In this document: positions 1 to 8,746 of the stretch, in pieces
Numbering within the stretch: position 1 is the stretch's first letter
How the letters are laid out: each line of letters opens with the position of its first letter
From: Jeotgalibacillus proteolyticus
GTDB lineage: Bacteria; Bacillota; Bacilli; Bacillales; Jeotgalibacillaceae
NCBI RefSeq assembly: GCF_002926065.1
Contig: NZ_PREZ01000004.1
Location: 310,001 to 374,000 of the forward strand
Direction of reading: 5' to 3'
DNA length: 64,000 nt
The notes under the pieces: generated by a model
What the model was told of the DNA's origin: nothing
Database searches by the model: none
Seen by the model: the letters and a program-made list of their open reading frames with translations, nothing else
Translations under genes and position numbers: made by a program

Positions 1-299
1 ACCCTGCAACTGAATTAATCAGGGCATTACTGGAAAACGAGGAAGTATACGCTCAGTTAATCTCCATTATGGAAGGCTTGCTTGATGAGGAGTTTGCTCC
101 TGAAAATGTAATTGAAACCATCAATTCTCTCTCTGGGCAGATTCGCGGTGAAATGCCGCGTATGATCAGTCGCTGGGAAAATATAAATTCCATTGAAACG
201 TGGGAAGCAGAACTTGATATGTTCCGTCAATTTGCCCAAAGGCGCCCGGAAGCGGTAATGAATTATTTAAATGAGCGCCTTGAAAGGACACCAGATTGA
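1..299 (+). CDS. CotH-like protein, C-terminal fragment (5' end outside window)
   Basis: The reading frame is open from the first base (frame beginning at base 3) to a TGA at 297-299, so this is the 3' end of a gene that starts left of the window. The last ~98 residues are helical and end in a pattern (ISRWENINSIETWE, then FAQRRPEAVMNYL) that I associate with the C-termini of CotH-family proteins, where an RW...W...FA..RP motif closes the fold. CotH proteins of Bacillus are atypical protein kinases that phosphorylate spore coat proteins. The kinase core is not visible here, so the assignment rests on this tail only. A strong terminator follows at 319-348. Alternative: an unrelated helical protein. 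Confidence 0.5.
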   Translation, partial: PATELIRALLENEEVYAQLISIMEGLLDEEFAPENVIETINSLSGQIRGEMPRMISRWENINSIETWEAELDMFRQFAQRRPEAVMNYLNERLERTPD

Positions 300-318
300 G
301 TAAAGGGAAAAACCATTT

Positions 319-348
319 GCTAGATTTCTGACGAAATCTAGCTTTTTT
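319..348 (+). terminator. Rho-independent terminator of the CotH-like gene
   Basis: Perfect 10-bp stem GCTAGATTTC / GAAATCTAGC with a TGAC loop, followed by six T residues. It lies 20 bases after the stop at 299 and separates this gene from the LCP gene at 404. Confidence 0.92.
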
Positions 349-403
349 CGTCAAATTCTAGTACTATTAAATTTATTGAATAATATGTCTAAGGAGCAAT
401 TAA

Positions 404-1432
404 ATGAATAGAAGCAACTATCGAAAGAAAACAGCCCGTAAAAGAATGAGAAAACGCTTTTTATTATTTATGGTACTCCCTTTATTTATTCTTGGAGGTA
501 CTGCTGTTGTGTACGGTACGCATCTTTTTAAACAGGCAGAAAGTGCTGTTAATGATTCATATGATAATTTAAATCGTGAGTCATCAGAGCTTCGCGAGAA
601 TATCCCCGATCCCGATTTTGATAATATTTCAATCCTTTTTATGGGGGTGGATGCCAGTGAAAAAAGGGAAGAAAATGGGTTTACATCTGACAATAGTCGA
701 ACGGATGCCTTGGTTCTTGCAACCTTAAATAACAAAGAAAAATCGATTAATCTGCTCAGTATCCCTAGAGACACACTTGCTTATATTCCACATGTCGACT
801 ACAAAGATAAAATTAATCATGCTCACGCCTTTGGCGGACCGCAGGCTGCTATGGAATCAGTCGAGTCTCTTCTTGAAGTCCCTGTCGATTATTATGTGCG
901 AATGAATTTTAATGCATTTATTGATGTTGTAAATTCATTGGACGGTGTGAAAGTAAATGTACCTTATGAGCTTAAGGAACAAGATTCACGGGATAAAAAG
1001 AATGCTATTCACCTTATGCCGGGCATTCAGACACTGGATGGTGAAGAAGCACTTGCCTTTGCAAGAACCAGACATTATGACAGTGATATTGAACGCGGTA
1101 AAAGACAGGTGGAAGTCATTGAAGCGATTCTTGACAAATCCACTTCCATTTCTTCCATTTCAAAATACAGTGATGTTATTCAGGCTGTTGGACAAAACCT
1201 TAAAACCAATTTAACCTTTGACGAAATGAAATCTTTCATTTCCTATGCGGCCAACTCTGAGCTTTCCGTAAATAACCTTTCCCTTTACGGAGAGGAAACT
1301 TATATAGAGGGCATTTATTATTATCGTCCTGATGAGTACGAGCTTTGGTCACTGCAGGAAAAACTTCAGGTTCACTTAGGACTTATTGAATCCGAGACAA
1401 CAACGGACTTGTCACTGGATAATCAAAATTAA
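404..1432 (+). CDS. LytR-CpsA-Psr (LCP) family cell wall polymer ligase
   Basis: 342 aa. LCP enzymes transfer undecaprenyl-diphosphate-linked anionic polymers (wall teichoic acid or secondary polymer) onto peptidoglycan outside the membrane. A basic N-terminus precedes one membrane anchor at about residues 18-40. The LCP domain spans about 74-240 and contains ILFMGVDASE, the SIPRDT motif (119-124), DKINHAHAFGG and the late FARTRHYDSDIERGKRQ block with conserved Arg residues that bind the lipid pyrophosphate. AAGGAG lies 7 nt before the ATG. It is a single-gene unit: a terminator precedes it and a bidirectional terminator at 1440-1475 follows. A second LCP gene is at 47537. The family is certain; the acceptor and donor polymer are not. 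Confidence 0.93.
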   Translation: MNRSNYRKKTARKRMRKRFLLFMVLPLFILGGTAVVYGTHLFKQAESAVNDSYDNLNRESSELRENIPDPDFDNISILFMGVDASEKREENGFTSDNSRTDALVLATLNNKEKSINLLSIPRDTLAYIPHVDYKDKINHAHAFGGPQAAMESVESLLEVPVDYYVRMNFNAFIDVVNSLDGVKVNVPYELKEQDSRDKKNAIHLMPGIQTLDGEEALAFARTRHYDSDIERGKRQVEVIEAILDKSTSISSISKYSDVIQAVGQNLKTNLTFDEMKSFISYAANSELSVNNLSLYGEETYIEGIYYYRPDEYELWSLQEKLQVHLGLIESETTTDLSLDNQN

Positions 1433-1439
1433 ACTAAGC

Positions 1440-1475
1440 AAAAACAGCGCCAGGAGTTTACCTGGCGCTGTTTTT
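1440..1475. terminator. Bidirectional terminator between convergent genes
   Basis: Stem AAAAACAGCGCCAGG / CCTGGCGCTGTTTTT with loop AGTTTA. A and T tracts on both sides allow it to end the LCP transcript on the plus strand and the glycosylation operon on the minus strand. Confidence 0.93.
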
Positions 1476-2817
1476 ATATAGCAGTTTTTATTTGAGTCAG
1501 AATCATTCTTGCAAAAAAGATTATCTTTTCGATAACTGTTACCCATGCATAGCCGTTTAAAATACAAAAAAGAGGAATAATATAATAGCCATACCTTGGT
1601 ATGGTAAGAAACAGATTTGAAAAAATTAAATAGGTTAATAGAATTAAAGCGACAGCCAGAACTTCTTTTTTCCTTACAAGAAAAGCTGTTAAAAACCCAA
1701 TTATAACCAGGATTTCATGCTGAAGCTTAAAATACGGCAAGGTCCAGTGCCGATAAAAGTAAATAGCATCCGGAATTTTAAAAAGCTCGTAGGTTTTTCC
1801 TACAGTAAACCAGGAAAACCAGAGATTAAATTCATTCTGAAATCCTTCCCTGATTTTCATAAAGGCAAAGTCCTTTGTCTCCATCCCAAGTGATTCCCGC
1901 TCTCTCCAATAATCTGAGAAATCAAAGAGATTGTAAGGATTGCTCCCCGCATACCAGCTGTTAGCTGAATGGGTCGAGAAAAGAACAAACTCTCTGTAAA
2001 GAAGATAATTCCGTACAACCCATGGTCCAATGACAAGAATAGAACCCAGAGCCCAGATTAAGCCTATGGTAACCCACTCTTTGTAGAATTTTCTATGTTT
2101 AATAATAACAGCTAAATACAAAAGCAGCACAACTGGCGCTAAAATTGGACGTATTAGCAAACCAAAGCAAAATACCGCAGCAAAAAGAAAATGAAATTTC
2201 TTTTTATTCGTTTCATAAGCAAGTAAAAATAAGTAAAAGGCCAACAAGTAAGTAAAGATTCCAGGCACTTCGGTCAAAGCTGTTCTAAAGAAGTGGAGCG
2301 GTGAAAAATAAGAAGCATACAGAAGGCTTGCTGTAATCCCCATCCACTTATTTTTAAACAGCCTTGCACTCAATAAATAAAGCAGGAAAATTGTCCCTAG
2401 GTTTAACAGCATGTTAAAAAGCTTTACAAAAAGCATTTGATCAGCATTAAACAGGTTGGCAGCGCTGAAAATACCGGCAAGCAAAATAGGAAATCCTGGT
2501 GTTACAAAAGCATTGCTTTCAATCTCCCCGGTATTTAAGCTGTCAAAGCCGTACACGCCATGTTCAATCCATTGATTGGTCATCTTCGCATAAAGATACG
2601 CATCTCTACTGCCAAACTCCCACGTATGCTCCATCAGCCTGGCTTGTGATTCGCTTATTTCTGCCTCACTTAACATACGCTGAATTTCCTCTGGCGGAGT
2701 CTGAATAAAATTTGTCCCTGGATGCTTTACTAACAAGTAAAGCTGACTAAATCCTGAAAAAAGTAAAATACCAATCATAAGATAAGAAGTAATAAGATTT
2801 TTCCTTCTGGTGTTCAC
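1474..2817 (-). CDS. Polytopic membrane glycosyltransferase (GT39/GT-C type)
   Basis: About 447 aa with roughly nine hydrophobic segments. A large extracytoplasmic loop follows the first segment and carries an acidic stretch (EFGSRDAYLYAKMTNQW), as in GT-C enzymes that use a lipid-phosphate sugar outside the membrane. The reading frame can be extended to a TTG at 2850, but a GTG at 2817 has GGGAG 9 nt upstream and opens directly on a basic segment and the first membrane helix, so I prefer it. It is the last gene of the operon GT2, DUF2304, EmrE-like, GT-C. Inference: it puts the flipped sugar onto a surface polymer. The acceptor is unknown, and remote resemblance to other dolichyl-type mannosyltransferases cannot be resolved by eye. 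Confidence 0.72.
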   Translation of the reverse strand: MNTRRKNLITSYLMIGILLFSGFSQLYLLVKHPGTNFIQTPPEEIQRMLSEAEISESQARLMEHTWEFGSRDAYLYAKMTNQWIEHGVYGFDSLNTGEIESNAFVTPGFPILLAGIFSAANLFNADQMLFVKLFNMLLNLGTIFLLYLLSARLFKNKWMGITASLLYASYFSPLHFFRTALTEVPGIFTYLLAFYLFLLAYETNKKKFHFLFAAVFCFGLLIRPILAPVVLLLYLAVIIKHRKFYKEWVTIGLIWALGSILVIGPWVVRNYLLYREFVLFSTHSANSWYAGSNPYNLFDFSDYWRERESLGMETKDFAFMKIREGFQNEFNLWFSWFTVGKTYELFKIPDAIYFYRHWTLPYFKLQHEILVIIGFLTAFLVRKKEVLAVALILLTYLIFSNLFLTIPRYGYYIIPLFCILNGYAWVTVIEKIIFFARMILTQIKTAI

Positions 2818-2839
2818 AAACAAACTCTCCCTTTTCCTG

Positions 2840-3181
2840 TCACTTCGCAATTAAATACACACCAAACACAATAACAGCAGCACCTGCCCATTGAGTAGGT
2901 GTAACCACTTCCTTAAATAGTGCGTAACCCAGAAAAATCCCGAATACATACGCTAAACTTTGAAAAGGATAAGCAATACTAAAAGGCATTTTGGAGATGA
3001 TATACAGCCATAATACCGTTGCACAAACATAAATAAGTCCTCCCCCTATGATATAAGGGGATTTAATCAGATTGATAAAAATTGCTGAATTCCATTCTCC
3101 AAGCTGATTCATACCAATTTTCCAAAGTACCTGACCGCTGACTAATAGCAATACATTGATCGTTAAAAGGACAAAGTTCAT
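2840..3181 (-). CDS. EmrE/ArnE-like small membrane protein, putative lipid-sugar flippase
   Basis: 113 aa, four hydrophobic helices that fill the whole protein, as in the EamA/small multidrug resistance fold. Motifs such as VSGQVLWKIGMNQLG near the N-terminus and SIAYPFQSLAYVFGIFLGYALFKE in two parts resemble the ArnE/ArnF half-flippases for undecaprenyl-phosphate-linked aminoarabinose. Its start overlaps the DUF2304 stop by 4 bases. Context next to a polyprenyl-phosphate GT2 and a GT-C enzyme supports flipping of an undecaprenyl-phosphate sugar rather than drug export. Confidence 0.78.
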   Translation of the reverse strand: MNFVLLTINVLLLVSGQVLWKIGMNQLGEWNSAIFINLIKSPYIIGGGLIYVCATVLWLYIISKMPFSIAYPFQSLAYVFGIFLGYALFKEVVTPTQWAGAAVIVFGVYLIAK

Positions 3182-3543
3182 TGTTCATTCTCTTTTTCTT
3201 GTTTAGTCATTTCTTTATTCGATTCCTCTCTAAATAAAGCATACTCCTGTGTTAAGGCTATTAATCTGCTATTTAAATTCGATATTCTCCTTGTCAGATC
3301 GAAAATTAAAATAAGACTGGCAATCAAACCAAATAGAAACAGCAGGCTTGGTGCATAGACTACTCCGAGCAAATATGCCATCTGCTCCAAAAAATCAGTC
3401 GCTAAGCTCATAACACCCAATACAATACAAACGATAATCCATAAAATTGAATACTTTGTTTCAAGGATTCCTCTCCTCACTGATTCAATAACAATCAGGA
3501 AGAAAAAAAAGATGATAAAAAAGGAAACCAGTGTAATACTCAT
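3178..3543 (-). CDS. DUF2304 family membrane protein
   Basis: 121 aa. Three hydrophobic segments (about 4-22, 30-50 and 66-84) are followed by a charged coiled tail (RRISNLNSRLIALTQEYALF and a run of E/K/Q). This size and layout match DUF2304 proteins, which usually sit beside polyprenyl-phosphate glycosyltransferases. Overlaps of 4 bases with both neighbours imply translational coupling. Its role is not established; a partner or regulator of the GT2 enzyme is an inference. Confidence 0.72.
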   Translation of the reverse strand: MSITLVSFFIIFFFFLIVIESVRRGILETKYSILWIIVCIVLGVMSLATDFLEQMAYLLGVVYAPSLLFLFGLIASLILIFDLTRRISNLNSRLIALTQEYALFREESNKEMTKQEKENEQ

Positions 3544-4271
3544 ATCGTTTTACTCCTAACAATTTTTTGCATAAAGATAGCCAGTGTTACTTTCCCCATA
3601 TAATAGATGGTCTTAAGAGGCGTAATGGAAGATTCTCCTTCCTGTCTATCATTCATGTTGACCGTAACTTCCTTGCTCTTAAACCCTTTCTTGTAAAGCT
3701 GGATAAGTACTTCAGGCTCTGGGTAATCTTTTGGATAATGATTCGCAAAAAGCTTTATTACATTTGCATTTTTTGCACGGTAACCAGAGGTCGGATCCGT
3801 AAAACTTTGCTTTGTTAAAGCTTTTAAAATAAGGTAAAAGTAGTAGATTCCTATTCTTCTTGCGAGACTTCCCTTATAAGATGTCTTCTGAACAAATCGT
3901 GAGCCGATCACCATGTCAGCCTCTCCGTCCATAATCGGCTGAATGAGCTTCGTTAAATCCTCTGCACTATGCTGGCCGTCTGCATCGAACTGAATCGCGA
4001 TGCTGTATCCATGGCGGTGGGCATATTTATAGCCTGTTTGGACAGCGCCGCCGATGCCAAGATTTAATGGCAAATCAATTAGGATAACATCTGGATATTG
4101 TTTTACAATCTTTGAAGTATTGTCCTTTGAGCCGTCATTTATCACGCATACATCAATCACTGGAAGTTCTTCCTTTATTTCTGAAAGCTGGGACAAAGTA
4201 GAGCTAATACTTTTTTCCTCGTTATATGCCGGTACAATAATCAATATGTTTTGGTCTGCTGGAAATTTCAT
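3540..4271 (-). CDS. GT2 glycosyltransferase, polyprenyl-phosphate sugar synthase (DPM1-like)
   Basis: About 243 aa, cytoplasmic. The GT-A start ILIIVPAYNEEKSI, the DGSKDNT turn, QFDADGQH (the DXD metal site) and GSRF motifs match the DPM1/GtrB-like branch of family 2, which makes undecaprenyl-phosphate sugars from nucleotide sugars. No C-terminal membrane pair is present, unlike CsbB or GtrB. The frame extends to an ATG at 4295, but the ATG at 4271 has AAAGGG 7 nt upstream and starts immediately before the GT-A fold, so it is the likelier start. It is the first gene of a four-gene operon whose products together would charge, flip and transfer one sugar. Confidence 0.85.
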   Translation of the reverse strand: MKFPADQNILIIVPAYNEEKSISSTLSQLSEIKEELPVIDVCVINDGSKDNTSKIVKQYPDVILIDLPLNLGIGGAVQTGYKYAHRHGYSIAIQFDADGQHSAEDLTKLIQPIMDGEADMVIGSRFVQKTSYKGSLARRIGIYYFYLILKALTKQSFTDPTSGYRAKNANVIKLFANHYPKDYPEPEVLIQLYKKGFKSKEVTVNMNDRQEGESSITPLKTIYYMGKVTLAIFMQKIVRSKTI

Positions 4272-4387
4272 TAAATGACCCTTTCTTTTAAACATTAATC
4301 AGGAGAAAATGGTTGCAAAAGCATTTCATTACATATATTAGCATAAAATCATTAAGAAAGTTTATTCTTTTTGTAAAATAGACCTAC

Positions 4388-4429
4388 AAAAAAACTTGCT
4401 TCCCCTGTGACTTTCAGGTTAAGCAAGTT
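4388..4429 (-). terminator. Terminator after tagO
   Basis: On the minus strand, stem AACTTGCTT / AAGCAAGTT with an inner CCTG/CAGG pairing, followed by a T run. It lies 23 bases past the tagO stop and separates it from the GT2 operon. Confidence 0.85.
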
Positions 4430-4451
4430 CTCTATAAATAAATATTTTTTC

Positions 4452-5504
4452 CTAAGATTTTTTTTCACGCACAAGATTTAATATTGGGCGGTAGTTTTTC
4501 CCCAGCAATCCAACACTTTCTACAATAATCTCCAGCGAGAATAAAACGACGGCGATCACGACGATCGCTCCCCAGATCGTGGACTGGGAGAAAATGAAAG
4601 CAGATAAGCTGAACATTGAAGCGATTCCGTAAATGATGACTACGGTTTCTCTATGCGTAAACCCTGCATTAAGCAGACAGTGATGCAAATGAGACTTATC
4701 CGGAGCCGAAATGGGCTGCTTATGCAAAATTCTTCTTACAATCGCGAAGAAGGTATCTGAAATTGGTACACCAAGAATCAAAACCGGTATGATCAGGGAG
4801 ATAACTGTAATATTTTTAAACCCGAGAAGGGCCAGAACGGAAATCATGAAGCCAAGAAAAAGAGCTCCTGTGTCCCCCATAAAGATCTTAGCCGGGTGAA
4901 AATTATAAAAGAGAAACCCTAACGTACTTGCAACTAAAATCAAACCGAAGATCGCTACATAGGCATCGCCCATTATAATCGCCATTCCAGAAATGGTGAA
5001 AATAGCGATTGTTGATACGCCGGCTGCAAGGCCATCCAATCCATCAATCAGATTAATGGCATTCGTAATTCCAACGATCCACAGTAGAGTGAGCGGAATG
5101 CTGAATATTCCAAACTCCAGTCTTCCTCCGAACGGTAAATTAATAAACTCTACCTGCACGCCGCCCCAAATAATTGCAATTAAGGCAGCAGTAATTTGTC
5201 CAATCAGCTTTGCTTTAGGAGATAATTGAAAACGGTCATCCAATGCGCCGGTTAAAACAATTATTAGTGCACCAATCATAATCGGCCAGGTATCCTCCCC
5301 AGCTGGACGCATAATTATAATCCCTATGGAAAAGCTAATAAAAATAGCAAGACCGCCCAAACGCGGCATTACTTTATTATGGACTTTACGATGATTTGGT
5401 GCATCAGTAGCGCCAACACGGACAGCGAATTTCTTCACTACCGGTGTTAACAGCACCGAACTGATTAAACATAATAAGAGCACTAGCGCGAATTCAAGTG
5501 TCAT
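4452..5504 (-). CDS. tagO: TagO/WecA-type undecaprenyl-phosphate GlcNAc-1-phosphate transferase
   Basis: About 350 aa with ~10-11 membrane helices. It catalyses the first membrane step of wall polymer synthesis, joining GlcNAc-1-P to undecaprenyl phosphate. Visible family motifs are VHNKVMPRLGG near the N-terminus, GALDDRFQLSPKAKL, NAINLIDGLDGLAAG (catalytic Asp cluster), IFMGDTGALFLG and the basic HLHH loop near residue 274. TAAGGAGG lies 8 nt before an ATG at 5504; a TTG one codon earlier is the longest start but is worse spaced. It sits just downstream of csaB in the same orientation and is the only TagO-type enzyme in the window, so it may feed both the pyruvylated polymer and the teichoic acid locus. 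Confidence 0.94.
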   Translation of the reverse strand: MTLEFALVLLLCLISSVLLTPVVKKFAVRVGATDAPNHRKVHNKVMPRLGGLAIFISFSIGIIIMRPAGEDTWPIMIGALIIVLTGALDDRFQLSPKAKLIGQITAALIAIIWGGVQVEFINLPFGGRLEFGIFSIPLTLLWIVGITNAINLIDGLDGLAAGVSTIAIFTISGMAIIMGDAYVAIFGLILVASTLGFLFYNFHPAKIFMGDTGALFLGFMISVLALLGFKNITVISLIIPVLILGVPISDTFFAIVRRILHKQPISAPDKSHLHHCLLNAGFTHRETVVIIYGIASMFSLSAFIFSQSTIWGAIVVIAVVLFSLEIIVESVGLLGKNYRPILNLVREKKS

Positions 5505-5727
5505 CAATTGGTCCTCCTTAACAATAGCCTATCCTCTATTTCGTCAATACATGTATGTTAATCATTTCAAAAGACGATTCTTTTCCACAAAGTATAGCAT
5601 ACATTAGGACTGGCTTCTAAAAAACATGAAATATTGCCTATTTTGAGTGGGTTACCTACTTATTCCTCTTTTTGTGTTACGTTAACCCTTTATATAGACG
5701 GTTTATAAGTGAATTTAGTTTCGACCT

Positions 5728-6810
5728 TTACGTTAATTTTACAATTACGTCCTTGGCTGTATGAAGAGAGCTTTGCTGAAGAGGAGAGACAAGAGCCTTC
5801 AGTTTATCCACTTCTTCCCCGTAATGGTCATTAATCATCTCAATTGATGAAACAATATCATGGTGAGACCAATTGTTTATATTCACATTCCCTGCTACCT
5901 TCTGCTGTACAATTGAAGCAAAAGAATCAACCTTTGGGTCATAGGATAGCGCTACAAACGGAGTATAACCGACGCTTGCAAAGATTAAGGCATGCAGCCG
6001 CATTCCCAGTAAGATATCTGATTCCCTAATAACCGCCATCTTCTCCTGTATTGTCGAATCGTGAGGAGCTATTAAGCTTTTTTGCTTCATCATTCCCTGT
6101 ACGGTTTTTGAAGCTTCCAGATCATGCTTGCCATGCATCGGAATAAAAATGATTTGATACCCTCTAGCAGCCAGTTCGTCCAGCGAAAGAGCAACCTCTT
6201 CCATATAATTCGAATCTGAAGGCCAATCTCTTATAGAGACCGTTACAGACTTACTTGGAGCCTTGTGCTGGTCCATCCATGGGCTGGAAAACTCAAAGGG
6301 ATTTAAACTGATAACCGGATCAGGCACAATTTGTATAGCACGATTTACACCAATACTTTGTAGAAGCTGTCTTGACTGTTCATCTCTAACAGTCAAAATG
6401 GAAGCGCGGTTTAGCGTGCTTTTAACGATCAGCTTATTTACCCTGTTCTTAAATGGACCCATTCCCTGTGCATATACGAAAACTGGCTTCTTTAAAAATT
6501 GGGCTATTTTCATGATACCTGTGTAATAAGGAATGCTTTTCCATCCTGTTTCATCCTGCAGCAGGCTTCCCCCGCCGCTGATTAATCCATCAGAATGCTT
6601 AATTGCGCTGGATACTTCCCTTATGCTCCATCTGTTTACTGCTTTAACGTCGTATTGCTCCTTTGTTTTTTCGGGATTGTTCGATAATACGACGATATCC
6701 ACTTTAGGTTCAATTGATCTTAACGATTGAATAATGGCGTAGAGAATCGCTTCATCCCCAACATTATCAAAGCCATAATATCCTGATAAAACTAATCTCA
6801 AGTCTGCCAC
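5728..6810 (-). CDS. csaB: CsaB polysaccharide pyruvyl transferase
   Basis: 360 aa, cytoplasmic GT-B-like fold. CsaB adds a pyruvate ketal to ManNAc of the secondary cell wall polymer; SLH domains bind that group. Family signatures are LSGYYGFDNVGDEAIL at the start, ISGGGSLLQDETG (~95-107), YAQGMGPF, VPDPVISL and GMRLHALIFA near the end with a conserved His. It overlaps the upstream DUF5693 gene by 13 bases. The five SLH exoproteins encoded at 11157-23370 are its expected beneficiaries. No terminator is evident between it and tagO. Confidence 0.95.
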   Translation of the reverse strand: MADLRLVLSGYYGFDNVGDEAILYAIIQSLRSIEPKVDIVVLSNNPEKTKEQYDVKAVNRWSIREVSSAIKHSDGLISGGGSLLQDETGWKSIPYYTGIMKIAQFLKKPVFVYAQGMGPFKNRVNKLIVKSTLNRASILTVRDEQSRQLLQSIGVNRAIQIVPDPVISLNPFEFSSPWMDQHKAPSKSVTVSIRDWPSDSNYMEEVALSLDELAARGYQIIFIPMHGKHDLEASKTVQGMMKQKSLIAPHDSTIQEKMAVIRESDILLGMRLHALIFASVGYTPFVALSYDPKVDSFASIVQQKVAGNVNINNWSHHDIVSSIEMINDHYGEEVDKLKALVSPLQQSSLHTAKDVIVKLT

Positions 6811-8705
6811 CTCTCTTTAATACGGATGACTACGTTTTTCATCAGCCATTTATATAAGTAAATGAAGATTAATCCGATTAAAAACCCTAAGACTACACTA
6901 TAAAAACTTCTTAGCAATGATACCGACAGCGGAATGTGTAAATGGGTAAAGGTATTAACCATTGATAAAAAGCCAATTACACCAGGGATTAGAAGGAAAT
7001 AACCCAACTTTTTATTTGACTTAGCTACATACAAAGCTAGGACAAAGAATGGGAACCCAATTAGAAACTCTTTTGTTCTTGGCCTTACATAAAGAATCTT
7101 CTCTAAAAACACCCTTGCCTGAAGCTCCAGCTCTGTAACCGATCCAGAATTGCCCGTTCGGCCAAGATAAAAATAAAACACCGACATAATGACAACAAAA
7201 ATTAATAGATGCCAGTATTTTACGTTAATATTTAAAAATTTCACATCAATTTTCAACAATTTTTGCAAATGGTCCCTAATAATCCACCAGATAGCATTGG
7301 CAGAGGCAAATGCGATTGGAATAATATAAACAGCTTTTACACCCCTAAAGGAATCAATACCAAGAATAAATTGGTTTCCATTTAGCAAGACAATAATAAA
7401 CCAGATCCCAATAAAGGTAGTTCCAACAGCTTTAAGGTACGCCTTAACCAAATACCATTTTTCCTGAGGATTATGTCTAAGCATAATGGCATAAACAGGA
7501 ACTCCCACTGCCATCATTAATGCAAATAGCTTTAAAATAATAGGAAGACTTAAGACCACATAAGCCAGTGCCAGTATTGATAATGAACCAGCTGTAAGTA
7601 AAGTTAGTATTCTCCGCTGAAAAATAGATGATATTGCTGAAGCCAAAAAGGCAATTGACCCTATCAAAGCCATTATAATCTGCCATTTTGCCACTTCTAT
7701 TTTTTTATAGGTTGAAGATTCCCCAGCCTGATAAAAGTCTGGCAGTCCATCCTGAACAGAAGAGGTAATTTCACTTAATTCTTCAATTGCCTCTCCAGCA
7801 TCTGCGATACTCGTATTGAGGAAAATGGCCCTTATATTTCGTTCCTTTACAGCTCTGATGATCCGTTCGGAATTAATAGAACGCTCGCCACTATTGATAC
7901 TTAAGCTATGCAGCCTTATTACATCCAGGTCCATCGTATAGGCCATTTCAGTAAATCCTGCCTGTTTTGCAAGCTCAATAAACATTAATGAATAACCTGC
8001 ATCGCTTAACTGATTGGCATAGGTCTTCAATTTTTCCGTTTCTGGATAGCCTGGAAGCTGCTGGCCGGTAAATAATACTTTATTTCTATTATCGGCTTTT
8101 AATGAAATTAGTTCATCTACAATAAGATTTAATTGTACTTCATCGGTCAGATTTGTCAGCCGTAAAACGGTATTAAACCCTTGTGCTGACAAAGTCTCCA
8201 CTGCTTCCTGGTCATAGCCGATCATTGTGGATAATATTTGTTCCTGGCTTCCAGGGATGAAAATATACTCGACCCCATTAATTGAAACTGGCCGCACTTC
8301 CTCAAATAGTTTATTAGCTACTTCTTCGAATTCAAACCCATTTTCGGGATGAACAAATAATCCATTAGTAAAGATTGGATCATCGAGCTTCTCAAGCTGA
8401 TTAAGAATAATGTGCTCTCTCATTCTAATTGAGTTAACTGCTGATATCAGCCCTTTTTGCTCAAGTGAACGGATCGTCTGGGGTTCGAGGCTAATCGAAT
8501 GAATACCCGCATCTGACAAACCGGCATATACATCGTCTTCAGACAATGTGGGATCTGTTTTCAGCCAGCTTTCTACTAACTGAAAGGGGATTATATATTC
8601 ATATGTTTTATTGGCTTCTTCGACCTGGACTCTTTGGTAAACTGAAGGAATCGTGAGAATAAACGCCAGAAGGATAATTCCCATCCCTATTAGCTTGTTT
8701 TTCAA
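6798..8705 (-). CDS. DUF5693 family membrane protein
   Basis: 635 aa. One N-terminal membrane helix (5-22) is followed by an extracytoplasmic region of about 320 residues with (beta/alpha) repeats (for example IHSISLEPQTIRSL, LDVIRLHSLSI, IRAIFLNTS), then about nine C-terminal membrane helices. This matches DUF5693 proteins, which I know as neighbours of csaB in SLH-using Bacillota. The function is not established. The 13-base overlap with csaB points to translational coupling and a shared role in secondary polymer assembly. Confidence 0.75.
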   Translation of the reverse strand: MKNKLIGMGIILLAFILTIPSVYQRVQVEEANKTYEYIIPFQLVESWLKTDPTLSEDDVYAGLSDAGIHSISLEPQTIRSLEQKGLISAVNSIRMREHIILNQLEKLDDPIFTNGLFVHPENGFEFEEVANKLFEEVRPVSINGVEYIFIPGSQEQILSTMIGYDQEAVETLSAQGFNTVLRLTNLTDEVQLNLIVDELISLKADNRNKVLFTGQQLPGYPETEKLKTYANQLSDAGYSLMFIELAKQAGFTEMAYTMDLDVIRLHSLSINSGERSINSERIIRAVKERNIRAIFLNTSIADAGEAIEELSEITSSVQDGLPDFYQAGESSTYKKIEVAKWQIIMALIGSIAFLASAISSIFQRRILTLLTAGSLSILALAYVVLSLPIILKLFALMMAVGVPVYAIMLRHNPQEKWYLVKAYLKAVGTTFIGIWFIIVLLNGNQFILGIDSFRGVKAVYIIPIAFASANAIWWIIRDHLQKLLKIDVKFLNINVKYWHLLIFVVIMSVFYFYLGRTGNSGSVTELELQARVFLEKILYVRPRTKEFLIGFPFFVLALYVAKSNKKLGYFLLIPGVIGFLSMVNTFTHLHIPLSVSLLRSFYSVVLGFLIGLIFIYLYKWLMKNVVIRIKERWQT

Positions 8706-8746
8706 TTAATTACACACCCTTAATTTTAATCGCTTTAGAAGATTAC

